Shown here: piece by piece, positions 35,760 to 48,538 of the stretch
Position numbering within the stretch: the stretch's first letter is position 1
Layout of the letters: every line of letters begins with the position of its first letter
Source: Astrocystis sublimbata
Taxonomy: Eukaryota; Ascomycota; Sordariomycetes; Xylariales; Xylariaceae
NCBI GenBank assembly: GCA_022453515.1
Contig: JAJNNY010000005.1
Location: 992,001-1,056,000, forward strand
Direction of reading: 5' to 3'
DNA length: 64,000 nt
Notes under the pieces: generated by a model
Told to the model about the DNA's origin: nothing
Database searches by the model: none
The model's input: only the letters and a program-made list of their open reading frames with translations
Program-made: the position numbers and the translations under genes

Positions 35760-38700
35760 TCACGCCTTAAAAGCCTTCGTTCCTTCCAACAACCCGGTGG
35801 ACAATTTCGAGATCGCGACCCACGGCGGCATAAACTTGAGACCCTCATCAAAAGCAGGTATAAGGCCAGGCATATTGACATCGTCCCAGCTGCAGACAAC
35901 CTGCCCATCGATGCCACCAACTTCATCTCCCTCTTTCTCCCATTCCACATCAACAACCCAAGGGGTACTCCAATCCCTGCGATAGAGCTTGATTCTGTCC
36001 AGTCCCTTATCCGGAATTCCACCAAAGCGGTCATCTGGGTCGTTTCCGCCCTTGACCTTGAATGTGGAGATCGGCTTCTTGAAAGTAATGGCACACGATC
36101 GGGTTTCCTTGCCATCTACCTTGAAACGAGCCTTGTTTTCACCTTCTCTGCGAGTGATGTTGTAGCTTAACCAGCTGCCATAGCCCTTTTGAGGCGGCAC
36201 GCCTGGCAGTGTAGCTTTGACGACATTAGGTGGAACAGCGGAACCGTCGTAAGAGCAATCGTAGAGTCCAGCACGAGAGCTACTCCTCATATCACAGGTC
36301 AACTCCTTGCCCATAGCCGAGGGCAAATCAGCGACGGCCTTTTCAACATATTCTTGTAAGCCGACGTAGTGAACCCGCGAAAGACCTGTGTCGAGATTCA
36401 CCGACTGCTGGAAGTAAACCTTGTATCGACTTTCCGCGGAGAAAGGGAAGGCGACTAGATTGTAAATCAATGTGCCAGCAAAAACAGCCATAAGAAACAT
36501 CGGAATATGATGCGTAATTCGATGCATGTAAGGGGTAATGGGCAGCAACAAGAATATGCTAGTCACGGCCATGATTAGGTAGGGCAACAAGAGGCTCCCT
36601 CCGTCAGAACCTGTCTGGGAAACAGCTGAGGCCATTATAAGGCCATTTTGAGCGACCAGCACGATGAAAAAGGGGCCCAAAATCAAAAATTGTATGATCC
36701 AGACCCAGCTTGGCAATTTCGAAGACCACAGTTGCTCATGTCCATACGCGCCGCGTTTCGTCTCTACAAATCTTCTTTCGAGTGCCACACTTGCTCGTCT
36801 ATAAGCCGTACCAAATGTGTTTTTGCCCCCAATCAAGGGCGTTGTTTCCGAAGCAGTCGGTGCAGGATCGTCACCGGCTCCATCCTCCCCGACATCGCTT
36901 GGCCCATCAGTACCAGGAGCTGACTCAGAATGCTCTACCATGTGATCCTCACCGTGGTCGTGAGCATCGTGCGCCTCGTGGACGCGCTGCGCAAAAGACA
37001 TTTTCGACGGGAGTGCAAAGAGTTCGAGAAGGGTGATTGCAGTTGCGAGGAATGTAGCTGCATGAAAGAACACAAGTGTGTAACCTGCGGCAATCTGAAA
37101 GCGGTCTTCGAAGACTGTGTTGGCAACTTCGAGAAGCCAGGCAAGAGCAAAGAGCCAAATTGTACAGTATCCCCGGTGCAGAGCGCTCGGCCTTGCGAAG
37201 TTTGCGCTTGCCATGATGGTCCAGAACACAGAGTAGAATAATGACAACAGCATAGCCCATCTGTTGACATATTAGGTCAGATGTTGTTGATTCGCGTTTA
37301 TAGGGGAGTGCATGCATGGACCACTTACACGGCATATTCACTACTATATATGATAAGTGGATTGATTTTAGTAACGAGGTATGCTGAGCCTACAACCAAA
37401 GCTCCTGCCACGCCTAGAGCGAAGGGAAATCTTAACAACCCTTTGCGGCCGCCAAGCTTAATAGGTTCAAGGACGGCTCCTTCATAAGGTGATACCGTGG
37501 ACGAGAAAAAGTAGTATCTGCCTTGCCGTACCAACAAGTACGTTATGGCAGCTAGAAATATTGGCGAAGCGACAAGCAGCGTGAGTGACCATGCGAAGAA
37601 TGTGCGTAGCTCGAAAAGGGCGAGCGACTTGCCGAAGAGATCGAACCACACCCCGGAGTTGCCGCGGCCACTGGGGACTTTGTTGCGTTCTTGGTCACCC
37701 CGGCGTCCGATAAAAGTCTGACCGGTGTTTCCCGAAAGAACTTTCATCGTATGCAAGGAGTTGCTCAGCATATGAAACAAACTCGCTCTGGAGGCGTGCT
37801 TCGCATCGTCTTGGTTTGTGTGGTACCTCGCACGAGGACGATAGAAGGCCAAGTCAAGCCCTCTCATGCCGTACACACCATTAAACACGGTATAATCCGT
37901 ATTGCTGCGAATTGCACCGAGGCCGAACGCATCCGACGAGACAACGGTACCAAAGGGGTTCGGGCTGCCGCGATAGGCGGCTGTGACCTCGGCGTCTGTG
38001 GTGCGAAAGAGGGTGGCCCGACCTCCGGCCCCCGCACCCTCGAGATTCAGGAAGGTATGACAGAAGGGCATGAACGGGCTGTTCCCGAAGGCCTGGGCCC
38101 CCCACAAGAAGTCTTCCTCGTTGTTGTTCAGGAGAGCGACAATACCCCTTTGAGGTCGGTTCTCGGGGCGGGAGAAGTAATCGACCATGGCCATGACAGT
38201 GATACAGCCCATGCCGTCGTCTGTTGCGCCGTAGCCGGTAGAGACGCTGTGCCCATGTTAGTGTTGAACGGTCCGAGCCAGCAGGTTTGGGACACGCACG
38301 AATCATAGTGTGCATTCAGCAGAACACCACCTTTGCCGATTACCTTGTCTGCCCTATACCCCGACGAGCCATCGTCCCACCAGCGTCCCGAGGGATCGTC
38401 TGTTCCGCGGATGTAGACAATGATGTTCTTCCCCTCAAAGTACGCGACGTTCCTCGTCTCGGGATACCAGATAGAGCCAGATGATGTCAAGTTCGAGGTC
38501 ACGTCTTCGAGAATAACCACATCATCATGGTTGGCGGTGTTCCTTTTCCGGATCTCGTCTAACTCGAGCAGGAGCCAGCTGTGGATCTCGTCATTCCTTC
38601 GGCTGTTGAACGGATGATACGAGCTCGACAGAGTGGTCAGGTCCAGCCAGGCTTTTGTGAGATTCAGGCCATGGTAGTCGGTGGCACCGGCTGGGGGCGA

Positions 38701-38811
38701 GGGAACCGTCTCGTGGATGAGGAGCAGCGGGACGAGCAGGGCGCAGTAGGTGACGGTGGTCCAGAAGGATACGGAGATGGGTCGGAAGCCGAGGGGATTC
38801 GACAAGGCCAT
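35760..38811 (-). CDS. PFF1: Vacuolar membrane zinc protease (M28 family, Pff1)
   Basis: Exons are 38300-38811, 37329-38246 and 35760-37260, with introns of 53 nt (GTGCGT...GCACAG) and 68 nt (GTAAGT...CAACAG). The start at 38811 gives [17 protein letters not shown], the usual N-terminus; the open stretch upstream is not conserved. The protein has 976 residues. A first membrane helix (~residues 12-35) is followed by the M28 peptidase domain in the vacuolar lumen, with metal-ligand motifs [35 protein letters not shown] and the late His in YHTNQDD. Several membrane helices follow, interrupted by an acidic/His-rich loop ([17 protein letters not shown]), and then a C-terminal lumenal domain. The family is a multispanning vacuolar aminopeptidase-like protein. 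The last residues, [10 protein letters not shown], end normally. Confidence 0.93.
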
Positions 38812-40013
38812 GATGGCAGAAGACGTGTGCCGAAGCAGACACGGTCGGCCTATGAGGGTGCGACACAAGGACAGCGTGCGACGGGAGCAATGGAGCAACG
38901 GATCGATGGATCAATGGAGGAGGAGTCCGTCCAGTTGCGACGATAGGTCGAGCTCTGGGTGCTCTAGGTGCTTGTCTAGGTATTCTAGGTGGGGAAGCCA
39001 GCTACCATTCCCTGGAATCATGTATGACGGAGGAGTTGGTTGGGTGGAGAATGTGCTGAGATACATGTACGGATGCTGCCGAGGATTGGCTCAGCTGGCT
39101 GCCTAGGCTACAGTTCGGTGGTCTGCAGTAGTGCCATGCGAACCATGTACCTAGTGTAGGGTGATGGATATTCCTGGTTCTGCCTTTTGCTGGTTTTGCC
39201 TTTCCTAATAAGGTAAATAAGGTATTTGAGTACCTGGTCGTATTAGGTAGGTAGGTAACTTGGGTGATTATTCTGGCGGGAGAGTACTTACCGAGGTACT
39301 TGTGTAGGTACCTCCTAGATAGGCACATGTAGGTAGAGACTCCCGTCAGCTCATGAGGTAGCGCAAAGATTGTCTGCGAGTATACCACGGGGCCACGGAG
39401 CCACGGTTGTCGTTGCCCTCCCATGGATGATGCCTGGGTGCCTGGCATCTAACATGACTGGACCCCCAGGGGAGGTACTTACCTACCTTGTTTACAAATG
39501 CGGGGGAAGCTAATGACCACTGATATTTTATGTTAATTGTACCAGCGCCAGGTAAGTAGAAGTACATTACACATGTCACGGCCCAAGATGAGAACAAAGA
39601 CACCTTATTGTCAACCTCACTTTCACCACCATCAAGTATCAATCACAGCTACATGATATGCAGGCTTTGCTGAAAACGACTTTCCGTCATCTGTGCATGG
39701 TTTGCGCTATCAATTTGGTATCTACATGTTGGTTAGTAGTCCTAGTTACTTATTCATACACTGAAGCACAACGGTACTTCCATACATCCTCTCATGGTGT
39801 AGCCCTACTGCTAGTTACGGGGCAGTCGCGTGACGCATAGCGCACGAGTGATTCCTAGATAGCAGGTCGGGACAGTCAACGCGATAATCGGAGGCGCAGT
39901 TAGTCATCAACAACGGGCTGGTTAGTGATGCGAGTTGTCGGCAAGTGCGTTGCCATTTGCGCAAGTTAGCATCCAAAAAGTCCATTCGTCGATACTCTGC
40001 ATCATGCAGCACG
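38812..40013. other. Spacer upstream of PFF1 and downstream of BBP
   Basis: It holds the PFF1 promoter and the BBP 3' end. CCTA/TAGG clusters occur at about 38960-38992, 39240-39335 and 39474-39490. No supported gene; frames such as 39002-39448 are repeat-rich and random in character. Confidence 0.5.
39240..39335. repeat. Dispersed CCTA/TAGG motif cluster
   Basis: Several TAGGTAGGTAG, GTAGGTACC and CCTAG units are spread over about 100 nt upstream of PFF1. Orientation is mixed, giving short inverted repeats. Confidence 0.65.
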
Positions 40014-42194
40014 CTAAGCACCAGGAGGAGGCGGAGGAGGCTGGTCACTCGGAGGGGGCGGAGGAGCACCATCGGAGGGCGGTGGTGGAGGAACAGCACC
40101 GCCCGCGTACTGCTGGATTAAGGCGTTGAGGTTGCCCGGCAATCCGGGCGGTGCTCCGAGGGGGTTGGCAGGAAGTCCGGGCGGCGGACCCATCCCTGGG
40201 GCTGCGCTGCCGTAACCAGAGTAGCCAGGATAACCGCCGTAGGCTCCAGACTGACCGCCTCCGTGAGTAGGTTGGTGCCAAGGGGCAGCTCCAGGAGCAG
40301 ATGAACCATTGCCGTAATTCTGCCCACCATAGTAATCGCCACTTTGGTGGTTGTCGCCGCCACGATTGCCGCGTTCACGCCACGGAGCCCCGCCGCCGCC
40401 GCCGCCGCCACCACCACCGCCACCACCGTTCTCATGACCGCGATCATCGTTGCGTGAGCGCCAGGGGGCAGCTGCGCCAGTAGGACCTCGTTGCCAAGGT
40501 TTGCTGTCGCCATTGCCATTGCCGTTGCTAGAGTTGTTGTTGTATGAGCCTGGGCCTGCTTCGATACGAGCAGGGGGACCACCCGAACCGCCACCGAGCT
40601 CTTGCATTAATTGCTGAACATAACGAGTTAGTCTCCGAGACAGAAAACTTCCAATAGTGAAGGATGCAAACTTACCTCATATTCACGATCAGCAGCATCA
40701 CCGCCGCCAATGCGGCCAGCAGCACGGGGGCCATCGTTACGCCAGCTTGCACCCTTTTGTCGGTCGGGACAATCGCGAGCCATGTGGCCGGCATTGCCAC
40801 AGACCCGGCAGATGATATTGGCCGTGAAGTTCTGCTTCTCGGGGCAATCATACTTTCTATGGCCAATTTGTCCACAGTTCTGGCATGCCTGGTTTTCGTC
40901 GTCACGAAGAGTACCGTTCAATGCGGCTAGTTCTCGAAGTTGATTTCGCTTCAGTTCGTTTTGACCTTCTGGTATGGAAGCAGCCTGGGAAATAGTGAGT
41001 AGCGTGTCCAGCCGAGAACCAGAGGGTTAGGAAACATTGCCAACTCACAGTTTCGATAACGTTGTGGATTAGTTTCTTGGCCTTGTTGACCTTCTCCTCG
41101 GTATCTGCCATAATCAAGCAGTGGAGATCCTCCTCCTGGTTACTTGCGTGTGCGGCATCAGATCGGCCTTTACCTTCCTTTACAGAGCCTTTTCCACGGA
41201 TGGCAATCTTGGCTCCGGATTCAGTTTCCATCTTCTTGAGGGTGTTGCCTCGTGGACCAATAAGTAAACCAACTTTAGTAAGAAGAGCTACGTGTTAGTA
41301 CACATCAACATGGCAAAGTTATGGGCATGTAGTTAGATGCAGCCGGGGCCTGCACGCGACGAGTAAAGGTGAGGCAGCACTCCCGGGCGAGCTCCCGGAC
41401 AAGAAAGGGTAGAGGCATGGTTAGAAAGGTTAGAGGGTTAGCAATCTCACTAAAATTGATTTCCGGGTAGTCGTTGACCGGCACATAGACCTTTTCTTGC
41501 GTCTTGGTCGGTCGGCGGTAGTCCTGTGGAGGGTGGTAGTTAGGAATGGTCTTCATGGCCTTCTCAATGAGTTTGTGTCGCTCGTCCTCGAGGCGCTTGC
41601 GGTAACGGTATTCCCTAGTATTGACACGGCGGCCATGGTTGTCGTACTGCGGCGGGGGTGAGGGGGACCTGCAGCAGTTGACATTAGCATGAGCGCGCGT
41701 GTATTTTTTTTTTTCGTAGAGGAGATTGAGAGGAGTGGGATAACATTACCTGTCACCGTCAGCAGGAACGACATCGTCAATTCTTAATTTTTGGCTGATC
41801 TCTTCGATGCGCAAGTGCAAGGTATAGGCTTCGAGCTGCTCGCTCGTCATGTTGGCGACAATGGCGGTGGGAAGGCCCATGAGACCAGCGGCTTTGTTCT
41901 CGGAGGCATCGCCCCATCTGTTTCGCTTCTTGCGCCGACGAGGGCCATCGGCCTCAGTTCCTATTGAGGACATAATTAGAATCGTGACAAAAGATATGCA
42001 AGGGGCTCGTCTCGAGGCGCTCGGAAGGAGTACTTACGAGGTTCGGGGCTGCGGCCGCGCTTGAGATCGCGGTCGCCGTTGGAGCCATCCCTATCATCGC
42101 GGCTGGGCTCAGCATCTTCATCGCCACCAAAGCGGCGACGCGTGCCCAGGGGGATATTATTCGACCCTGTGATGCCTTGATTTCTCCAAGACAT
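40014..42194 (-). CDS. BBP: Branchpoint-bridging protein (BBP/SF1), six exons
   Basis: Exons are 42038-42194, 41750-41960, 41451-41668, 41049-41272, 40676-40984 and 40014-40613, giving 572 residues. Introns are 77, 81, 178, 64 and 62 nt, all GT-AG, several with CTAAC-type branch sites. The N-terminus has the U2AF-interacting [11 protein letters not shown] motif. An SF1 helix-hairpin region follows ([28 protein letters not shown]). The KH-QUA2 domain contains [30 protein letters not shown] and [15 protein letters not shown]. Two CCHC zinc knuckles follow ([14 protein letters not shown] and [14 protein letters not shown]). The tail is Gly-rich and then Pro-rich (PPPPPP runs). BBP recognises the intron branch sequence in early spliceosome assembly in the nucleus. 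The third intron has two possible in-frame acceptors 15 nt apart. Confidence 0.95.
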
Positions 42195-42950
42195 GGCGAA
42201 GGTGGAGGCAAGGACGAGTTCTTCGGTTTGCGAGGGATAGCTGGGCAGATATCAATATGGTGATTGCTGCGAAGATGGGTTGAAGGTGCAAATACCCTCC
42301 CTATTGAATAAGATGGAGTAAATTGGACGTGACCTTTTGGGGCGAAAGATTTTGGGTGGACCCGAAAGATGCACTTCAGTAGGTACCTAAAGTAGATACC
42401 GTACCTAGACACGGTTAGGCGGCCACATTGGCCTCTTGGAGACTGGAAGCTGATTGGGAGGGTCACGTGAACGACAGTGTAAAGAGCAGAAACTTTTATG
42501 GGGTAGTTGTAGGTACTCACCTACCTGGCATGCCTGGTAGGAGTAGGAGGCTCGGGAGGTACCCAGCGGGCCTATGTAGGTAAGCACGGTAGTACTCGCG
42601 TGCCTACCTCGCCTACCCACTCATCCACTCTACACATTGAGACTACTTTTTTCAAGTCTTTTAACAAAGCGTTCAAGATGCAAAATGACGACTACCTACC
42701 TACTTAATAGAGTCCTCATTCCGCCATAGTCTCATATAAGGCAATTTCCCAATTATAACAGCACCTAAATATCACCTTCTAGTCCATGCTTCATCCCAAA
42801 CATGTCAACACAGCACACCTCTGTGCCCGGCTTTCCAGATATCTTCAAGTGACCCTGTCACTTGCTTTTCAATCATGGGCCATGAGCAGTCTTAAGCACA
42901 CATCTATCCGTCAAACTCTCCCGTACGCTACCGAAACAAATGCAGAACTT
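42195..42950. other. Spacer between APC6 and BBP
   Basis: It holds the BBP promoter and the APC6 3' end; both genes are on the minus strand. CCTA/TAGG motifs occur at about 42380-42410, 42511-42536 and 42574-42618. No gene is supported. Confidence 0.55.
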
Positions 42951-44684
42951 TCAAATCAGCATGCCTACAGTTTCTTCCAGCGCCTTGTTCAATAACTCGG
43001 TCGCGATAGGGTCCTGGGGATGTATCGCCAGTGCTTGATGCAAGACTTCGATCGCCTGCTCCCACTTACCACCCTGCTCCATGTAGATCAAGCCTTTCGC
43101 AGAGAAAATCGCAGCATTCTTGCCGCCCTGTCGCAAAACCTCATCAAACTGATCCAGCGCCTCTTCGTACTTCTTGGCGCGTCGGTAGGCATGCGCGAGG
43201 TTCGTCCGAGCAGAGAGCCAGGATTGCGGTTCCGCATCGATGTCTTCTGCTACCTCCAATGCCTTGAGAAATAGAGTGATGGCATCCTGTGGCCGATCCT
43301 GGTGATAGTATACAATTCCCATCTCGTTCAGCAACAAGGGGTCCGTTTTGCAGAGGCCATATGCCGTCTTGAGGAATTCGTCGGCGAGTGTCATATTGTT
43401 CAAGGCATGGTTTTGCATTCCCAGAAAGACTTGAGGGAGGTGTGTGCCCATGAAAAGTCGAGCCGCCGTCGAGTACGCTGAAATAGCTTGATCGTGCTCC
43501 CCCTCTGCGGCAAAAGTATGGGCAAAGCCGATCCAGGCTGGCCCGAAATGCGCGTCCATCATGCTGGCTTTGCTGAAGTAGCGTCGTGCCTCGGCGATCT
43601 TTTCGATGGAGAAATAGTAGATTGCTACAGCAAGCCAAGAGCAAGGCTCCTCGGGATGGCTGTCGGCCAGGTCGTGCGCTATCAAGAAAAGGACATTCTT
43701 CATCTTGAGCTCATACAAGCACGCGAGGTGTAAAGGGTATATGCTGAAATTGTACTTGTCCTCTTGGAGAATAGAGTCTGTTATCGCAAGGGCATCCTTG
43801 TATCTACACTGGGTATAGAGGAGATCGGCTCTGGCCAGGAGAAGGTCGGGATTTGAGGCGAGGTTGTAATGAGTTGATAGAGTCTCGCACGCTGTTGTGA
43901 ACGACTCGGGGTTCCGGTACTTGGATAGTCGTGTAGTAAACAGCATCTTCGTAAACTCGGCAGCTTCCTGTGACGAGGAAGGGTCTCCTGGAACCAGAAT
44001 GGCATCGAAATCAAGCGACTCGAGAAACTGCCACTCTTCGTCTGGAGACATCAGCGAGTTCTTCATCAGCTGCTGGAAGGCCTCAAAGCACTGCACATCA
44101 ATGCGGACTGCGTCTTTGTAGCACTCTTTGGCTCGGTCGAACGCATTCTGCTTAGCATAGCAGATGCCTCTCAGATAGCACATGGCAGCCTCGAACCGCC
44201 GGTTCGCTGTCTCCTCGCTTGTAGATTCCCCATGCCTGTCATGGGCTCTGGAAGCACCTCTAGCTAGGTTTGACGTGGGACGGTTGCTGGTGTGCTGCGT
44301 TTTGCGCTTTGTTGCATGGTTTGCGATGAGATGTGTAGGGTTACGCTCCCCCAGCACGGCCAGAGCCTCGTCATAGCGGGACTGCTTGATGAAGCAATGG
44401 GCCGCCAGATACTGACATGACGGGTTCCTGGTGATCAGGTCCTGCTTCGAAAGAAATGCTTGCGCCCTGGTATAGTTGCCAGTAGCAAAATGCACTTGTG
44501 CTAGCCAGAAGGCATCGTTGTCGTCGTCTACACAAGCCCGTCAGCTTTCTCAAGAGAACATGGGAGGTTGAGGTGAAGAGAGCATACTGGTGAGCGCCAA
44601 CAGCTTATCACCGATGAAGATTGCCGACTCGTATTGGGCTTTGTTCAGGGCGTCTTGCCTCCATTCGCGCAGGAAGCTCTCCAT
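42951..44684 (-). CDS. APC6: Anaphase-promoting complex subunit 6 (Cut9/Cdc16 type), TPR protein
   Basis: Exon 1 (44588-44684) encodes MESFLREWRQDALNKAQYES and GDKLLALT. A 60-nt intron (44528-44587; GTATGC, GCTGAC branch, GTGTAG) leads to exon 2 (42951-44527), which continues NDDNDAFWLAQVHFATGNYTRA. The product has 557 residues and is made mostly of tetratricopeptide repeats, for example YLRGICYAKQNAFDRAKECYKDA, AWIGFAHTFAAEGEHDQAISAY, LLNEMGIVYYHQDRPQDAITLF and NLAHAYRRAKKYEEALDQFDEVL. A polar insert lies near residues 90-130 (TKRKTQHTSNRPTSN). Apc6 is a scaffold TPR subunit of the APC/C ubiquitin ligase that drives mitotic exit. The N-terminal motif and repeat order fit Cut9/Cdc16 better than Apc3 or Apc8. 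Confidence 0.88.
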
Positions 44685-47528
44685 GGCAGTGCTGGCATGG
44701 GTTTCAAGGACGATTGTGTGTTTACAGTGGCTCGCGCTGTTGTTCTGCGGGGGGTGTGGGGCTGTATCCAAGTACCTATATCGACATCCATGTACCTTCT
44801 GTATTTGGAACTTCTAGTTTCAATCGAGTACCTGAGTGGAAAGCAATTCCAAGCTGAGATATCATGTCGAAAGTCCAAGTGGAAATTACTACTGGAAAGT
44901 TACATATGGTCCTCAACCCTTCCACCAAACAAGTCCACCGTGAGCGCGCCTTCCCCATGTTACCTACTTCATGTAATATACGACCTTAGGTACTTGAGTA
45001 AGTATGCAATGTTAGGTGCGGGTGACCTCAAGCATACTACCCACTGTGCCCAAATAGCCCCTACGACCTAATATGCCATGTTGTGTGAAAAATAAATGCG
45101 ATGTTTACACTCTGCTTAATGCCGTAATTATTATAATAGAAACTTCTAGGTGTATAAAGACTTCTTTATGTAGATTTTTTTTTAGATAAGTAATAATTCA
45201 ATAGTAAACAGTATATGCCCAGCTCGAATATCAACTTCCATGCTCATCCAAGACAAAGACTGGATTGTCCTACTGTTCGGGGGATAATATTCTCTTCTCG
45301 CACCACCTGCTGCTAAGATCTTGGAAGAAAACACATCTCGTAGTGACTTTACTGAGATGTTGGCATGCAAGCTTGACGGCCTATCTGAACATGAACTTGA
45401 AGAGGAGACATCAGATGCAGAAGCCGAGGGAAGCGCAAACATACAATCAGAAGTCCAGTCTTTCGCCTACCTTGAATATCTACACAATCAGGTATCTTGC
45501 GGATTCAGCGAACAGGAATGCGAGATAAAGTCGATCATTCACACTCATAGGTTCTGCGTCAACTACCAGAACTGATGCCGCAAGTCCGAACAACATAGCT
45601 GATTGTGTTGGTAATTTTTGGCCTTAGTCATACCCATCAAGCAACACCTGCATCTCCGAGTGATCACCAAATCCTTCAGGCCAACAACTACCAGAGCATT
45701 CCCGCCGATATGTCAGACTTTGACCAGATGTGTAGAATATCCCAACATTGCACCTACAGAGGACACGCTTTCGATTTTGCCGCCGAGGGCGAGGGGTTCT
45801 AGTATATATAATAGTTGGATTATGTAGGGCTGCCATTTTGTTTTTTAAGCCATCGTTGACCACAATCGAACTCACCAGATTTACCTACATAGATGCCTAC
45901 CTGGGTACAGATTCGCAATGCCCTTCTGCGAAATTTCTATTGACTGAGCGCCATTCGCTACAACACAAGGTCCCCGAAAGTCTGTTTAAATACATAAGGA
46001 TCAGAGGATCATAGAGCAAGAATGCAGTCCGCTTGTGTTTCCCAACGACAGATCATCCAAGAAACGGCACACGTTGCGAGCATATGTACCTAGGTAGGTT
46101 GCAGCGGCGGAAATGCTGTGACGTCGCAGTCTCAAGTGGTCCTCGAGGTGGAGCGAAAAATAGATGAGACGGGCTTCATTCCCTCCCAACACCACCAACT
46201 TCGAAATAAAGCATCGTCAATTCTTCCTAGAATAACTACTGTTTGTTACTTGATTATATAGAACTTATTCTAAAGCAGTTCATTAGTTATATGACAGTTA
46301 TTATATAATTAAATGAAGCACTAGTTACTAATGGGAGATTGTTTTTGTTTATCAGTAATACTGCACGAGGTACTGAGATAGAGTCTCATCTATTTTTCAC
46401 ACACCACCTTGGTCCTCCGATGATCGCGCCCCGACTAGGGGGGATTAAAACAAAGTATGGTCGCATGTTTGGCTTGGCACCGTTCCTAGTGAATGGGCCT
46501 GCACATAGTATACTATCTCGACTATCTAAATCGATGCGCAAGCCTCCCTCTGTATACCCTCGACTCTGCTACATATCTATGTATGCAAGGCGTTTGACGG
46601 ATGGGCTTTTGCGGCGATCTCGACCGTTTCAGCCACCAGCGGGCCAGGCCGAACACCCGGACGTTTCGTGCAGATACGTGTATGTGTATGTGTCGATAAA
46701 CATGCAGGGACCCCCATCGCGTCGTTTGGTGCGCCCCATCGCCAAACGAAGTGCGACATTTCATGCGCGATGGCGGGAAGCGTTGAGCCTCAAGTTGCAC
46801 CTGTGCAGCCGTACTCGCGGTGGCGGCTACGGCAGACGGCAACAAGTCAACCAAGCAACCATCCAAGGGATCGATCAATAAGATTGCAGACCAATTTCTA
46901 TTTGCGTTGACATACTGCGGGACTGCGTATCCCGGCCTCGGCGGCCAGGGCTCTTGAATTTACGGCGACTCGCCTAGGTAGAGAGCAGGCGCAAATGACG
47001 TAGGCCGAGCCGATAGATCTTACAGGATCACCAGAGGATCGCCAGGGGATGGGGGCGGATGGGGGCAGAGGTTGCAGTCCCTTCGCGCCGGAGGCCGTGG
47101 ATGCCAATCAGCGGGCGGGTCAGCGACTGTTGGAGCTGCGTGTACGCGGGCGGTGCAGGCGGTGCAGGCGGCGCGGCACCTCCTGTTTGCCTCGTGAAAT
47201 TGGAGACCGGAGCAGGAGGGAGGGAGAGGGTGCTCGGGTGCCTGCTGAGGGTCGAGGAGGGTCAGGTCGCAATCGCAATCAGTGCACAAGTTGTTGATCG
47301 ATGCCGAGTTCCGAGCCAGATGCGCTGCCCTGCGCACTAGTGGTGAATGTCATGTTTCTTACTATTCACCAACAGGAGTTGCCAAGCAGGGGCCGCGCAC
47401 TCACACATGTACAGCGTGATACATAAGGTTGCCTCCAGCCTCGCGCTCGCTGGCTGGGCCAGCAAAAAAAGAACGAGCGTGGTTTGGGTGACAGAGTTAG
47501 TTGACATTGACAAGAATGAACCGCCATC
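44685..47528. other. 2.8-kb intergenic region, partly AT-rich
   Basis: No supported gene. An open stretch at about 45288-45575 (plus) reads like plausible acidic protein (LDGLSEHELEEETSDAEAEG, FAYLEYLHNQVSCGFSEQEC) but has no ATG at its start and no family match. It may be an exon or a relic. A second short stretch follows at 45605-45802. 46230-46330 is strongly AT-rich. The frame 46339-46881 starts only from TTG and looks random. Confidence 0.4.
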
Positions 47529-48538
47529 ATGATGATGATGAGAAAGCAAGCCATAATCAAGCTGGCGACGATAGCGGTGTTGATACTGGCATTGATAGGT
47601 AAGTCCGCGAGCTGCGCTCTCCCTCTCGACCATCGAGAGAGCAACACATCGAGAGCTTAGCTCGACTAATCGCAACCCGCCTAGGTGTTCTCACATGGAC
47701 TATCGTCGACTTCACCCAGCATCAGCGGATAATCGCTGAAAAGGCAGGCCCGCCCCCTGATCCTGGCGATCTGAGCATGGACCCTCCTCCGGAAAACGTA
47801 ACAGCATATCGAATCATGTTCCTCGGTGCCTCCATCACCCGTGGGGAGACATCGACGGGGGATCGCGGCTACAGGAAGCACATACGCGATACCGTGATAT
47901 CGCAAGGGAAAGCCGTCAACAGTGTGGGCTTCAACCGCTTTGGAGACTGGGACGACAACGACGTCGAGGGTTGGGGCGCGTTCCGCATTCGCACCATCAC
48001 CAAGCATGCCAGACAATCCGTGCCCGCCCTCCATCCCAACCTCGTCCTCATACAAGTGGGCACGAGCGACTGTTTCCAGAACGACAACACCTCATTCATC
48101 GGCCCGCGAATGCGCACCCTCGTGAACGTCATAATGAAGGGTTCGCCGCTGGCAACCGTCATCCTCTCGACCCTGCCCACCACTCCGGACCCTGAAGTTG
48201 AGCCCTGTATCATGAGCGCCAACGACCAGATCCGCCAGGTGTACGAAGACTTGATAGGCGAAAACAAGACGGTAGCGCTGGCGGAAATGCACTACGATCA
48301 AGGACTGCCCGATCGTCCCGAACCCAAAGATATTGGGCCTGATAGAATCCATCCAACCGACGATGGCTACATAATGATGGGAAACATATTCCTGGAGAAA
48401 ATAAAAGAGGTCGAGGATCGAGGTATTCTACGCATAGCTGCGAACAGCACCTTGCCAGATGATGGCGATCTCGGACGCGACATAGAAGACGCCATCAGGG
48501 AGAAGACAGAGAAGGAAAACCCGATCCCCCCACCATGA
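47529..48538 (+). CDS. SGNH/GDSL-type hydrolase with N-terminal membrane anchor, two exons
   Basis: Exon 1 (47529-47598) starts in a run of four ATG codons and encodes MMMMRKQ followed by a hydrophobic helix (AIIKLATIAVLILALIG). An 86-nt intron (47599-47684; GTAAGT, CGACTAAT branch, CCTAG) joins it to exon 2 (47685-48538), which extends the helix (VLTWTIVDF). The product has 307 residues. The catalytic domain has block I FLGASITRG with the nucleophile Ser, a Gly block, block III VLIQVGTSDCFQN and block V DRIHPTDDGY with the Asp and His of the triad. This fits an SGNH-fold esterase or lipase, secreted or type II membrane-anchored. The substrate is unknown. Without exon 1, a start at 47777 would give a cytosolic form; splicing phase and hydrophobic continuity favour the anchored form. 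The tail is acidic, then Pro-rich. Confidence 0.82.

Noticed and set aside
46339..46881. 180-codon plus-strand frame
   Set aside because: It starts only from TTG, has an opposing frame of similar length, and shows no recognisable domain.
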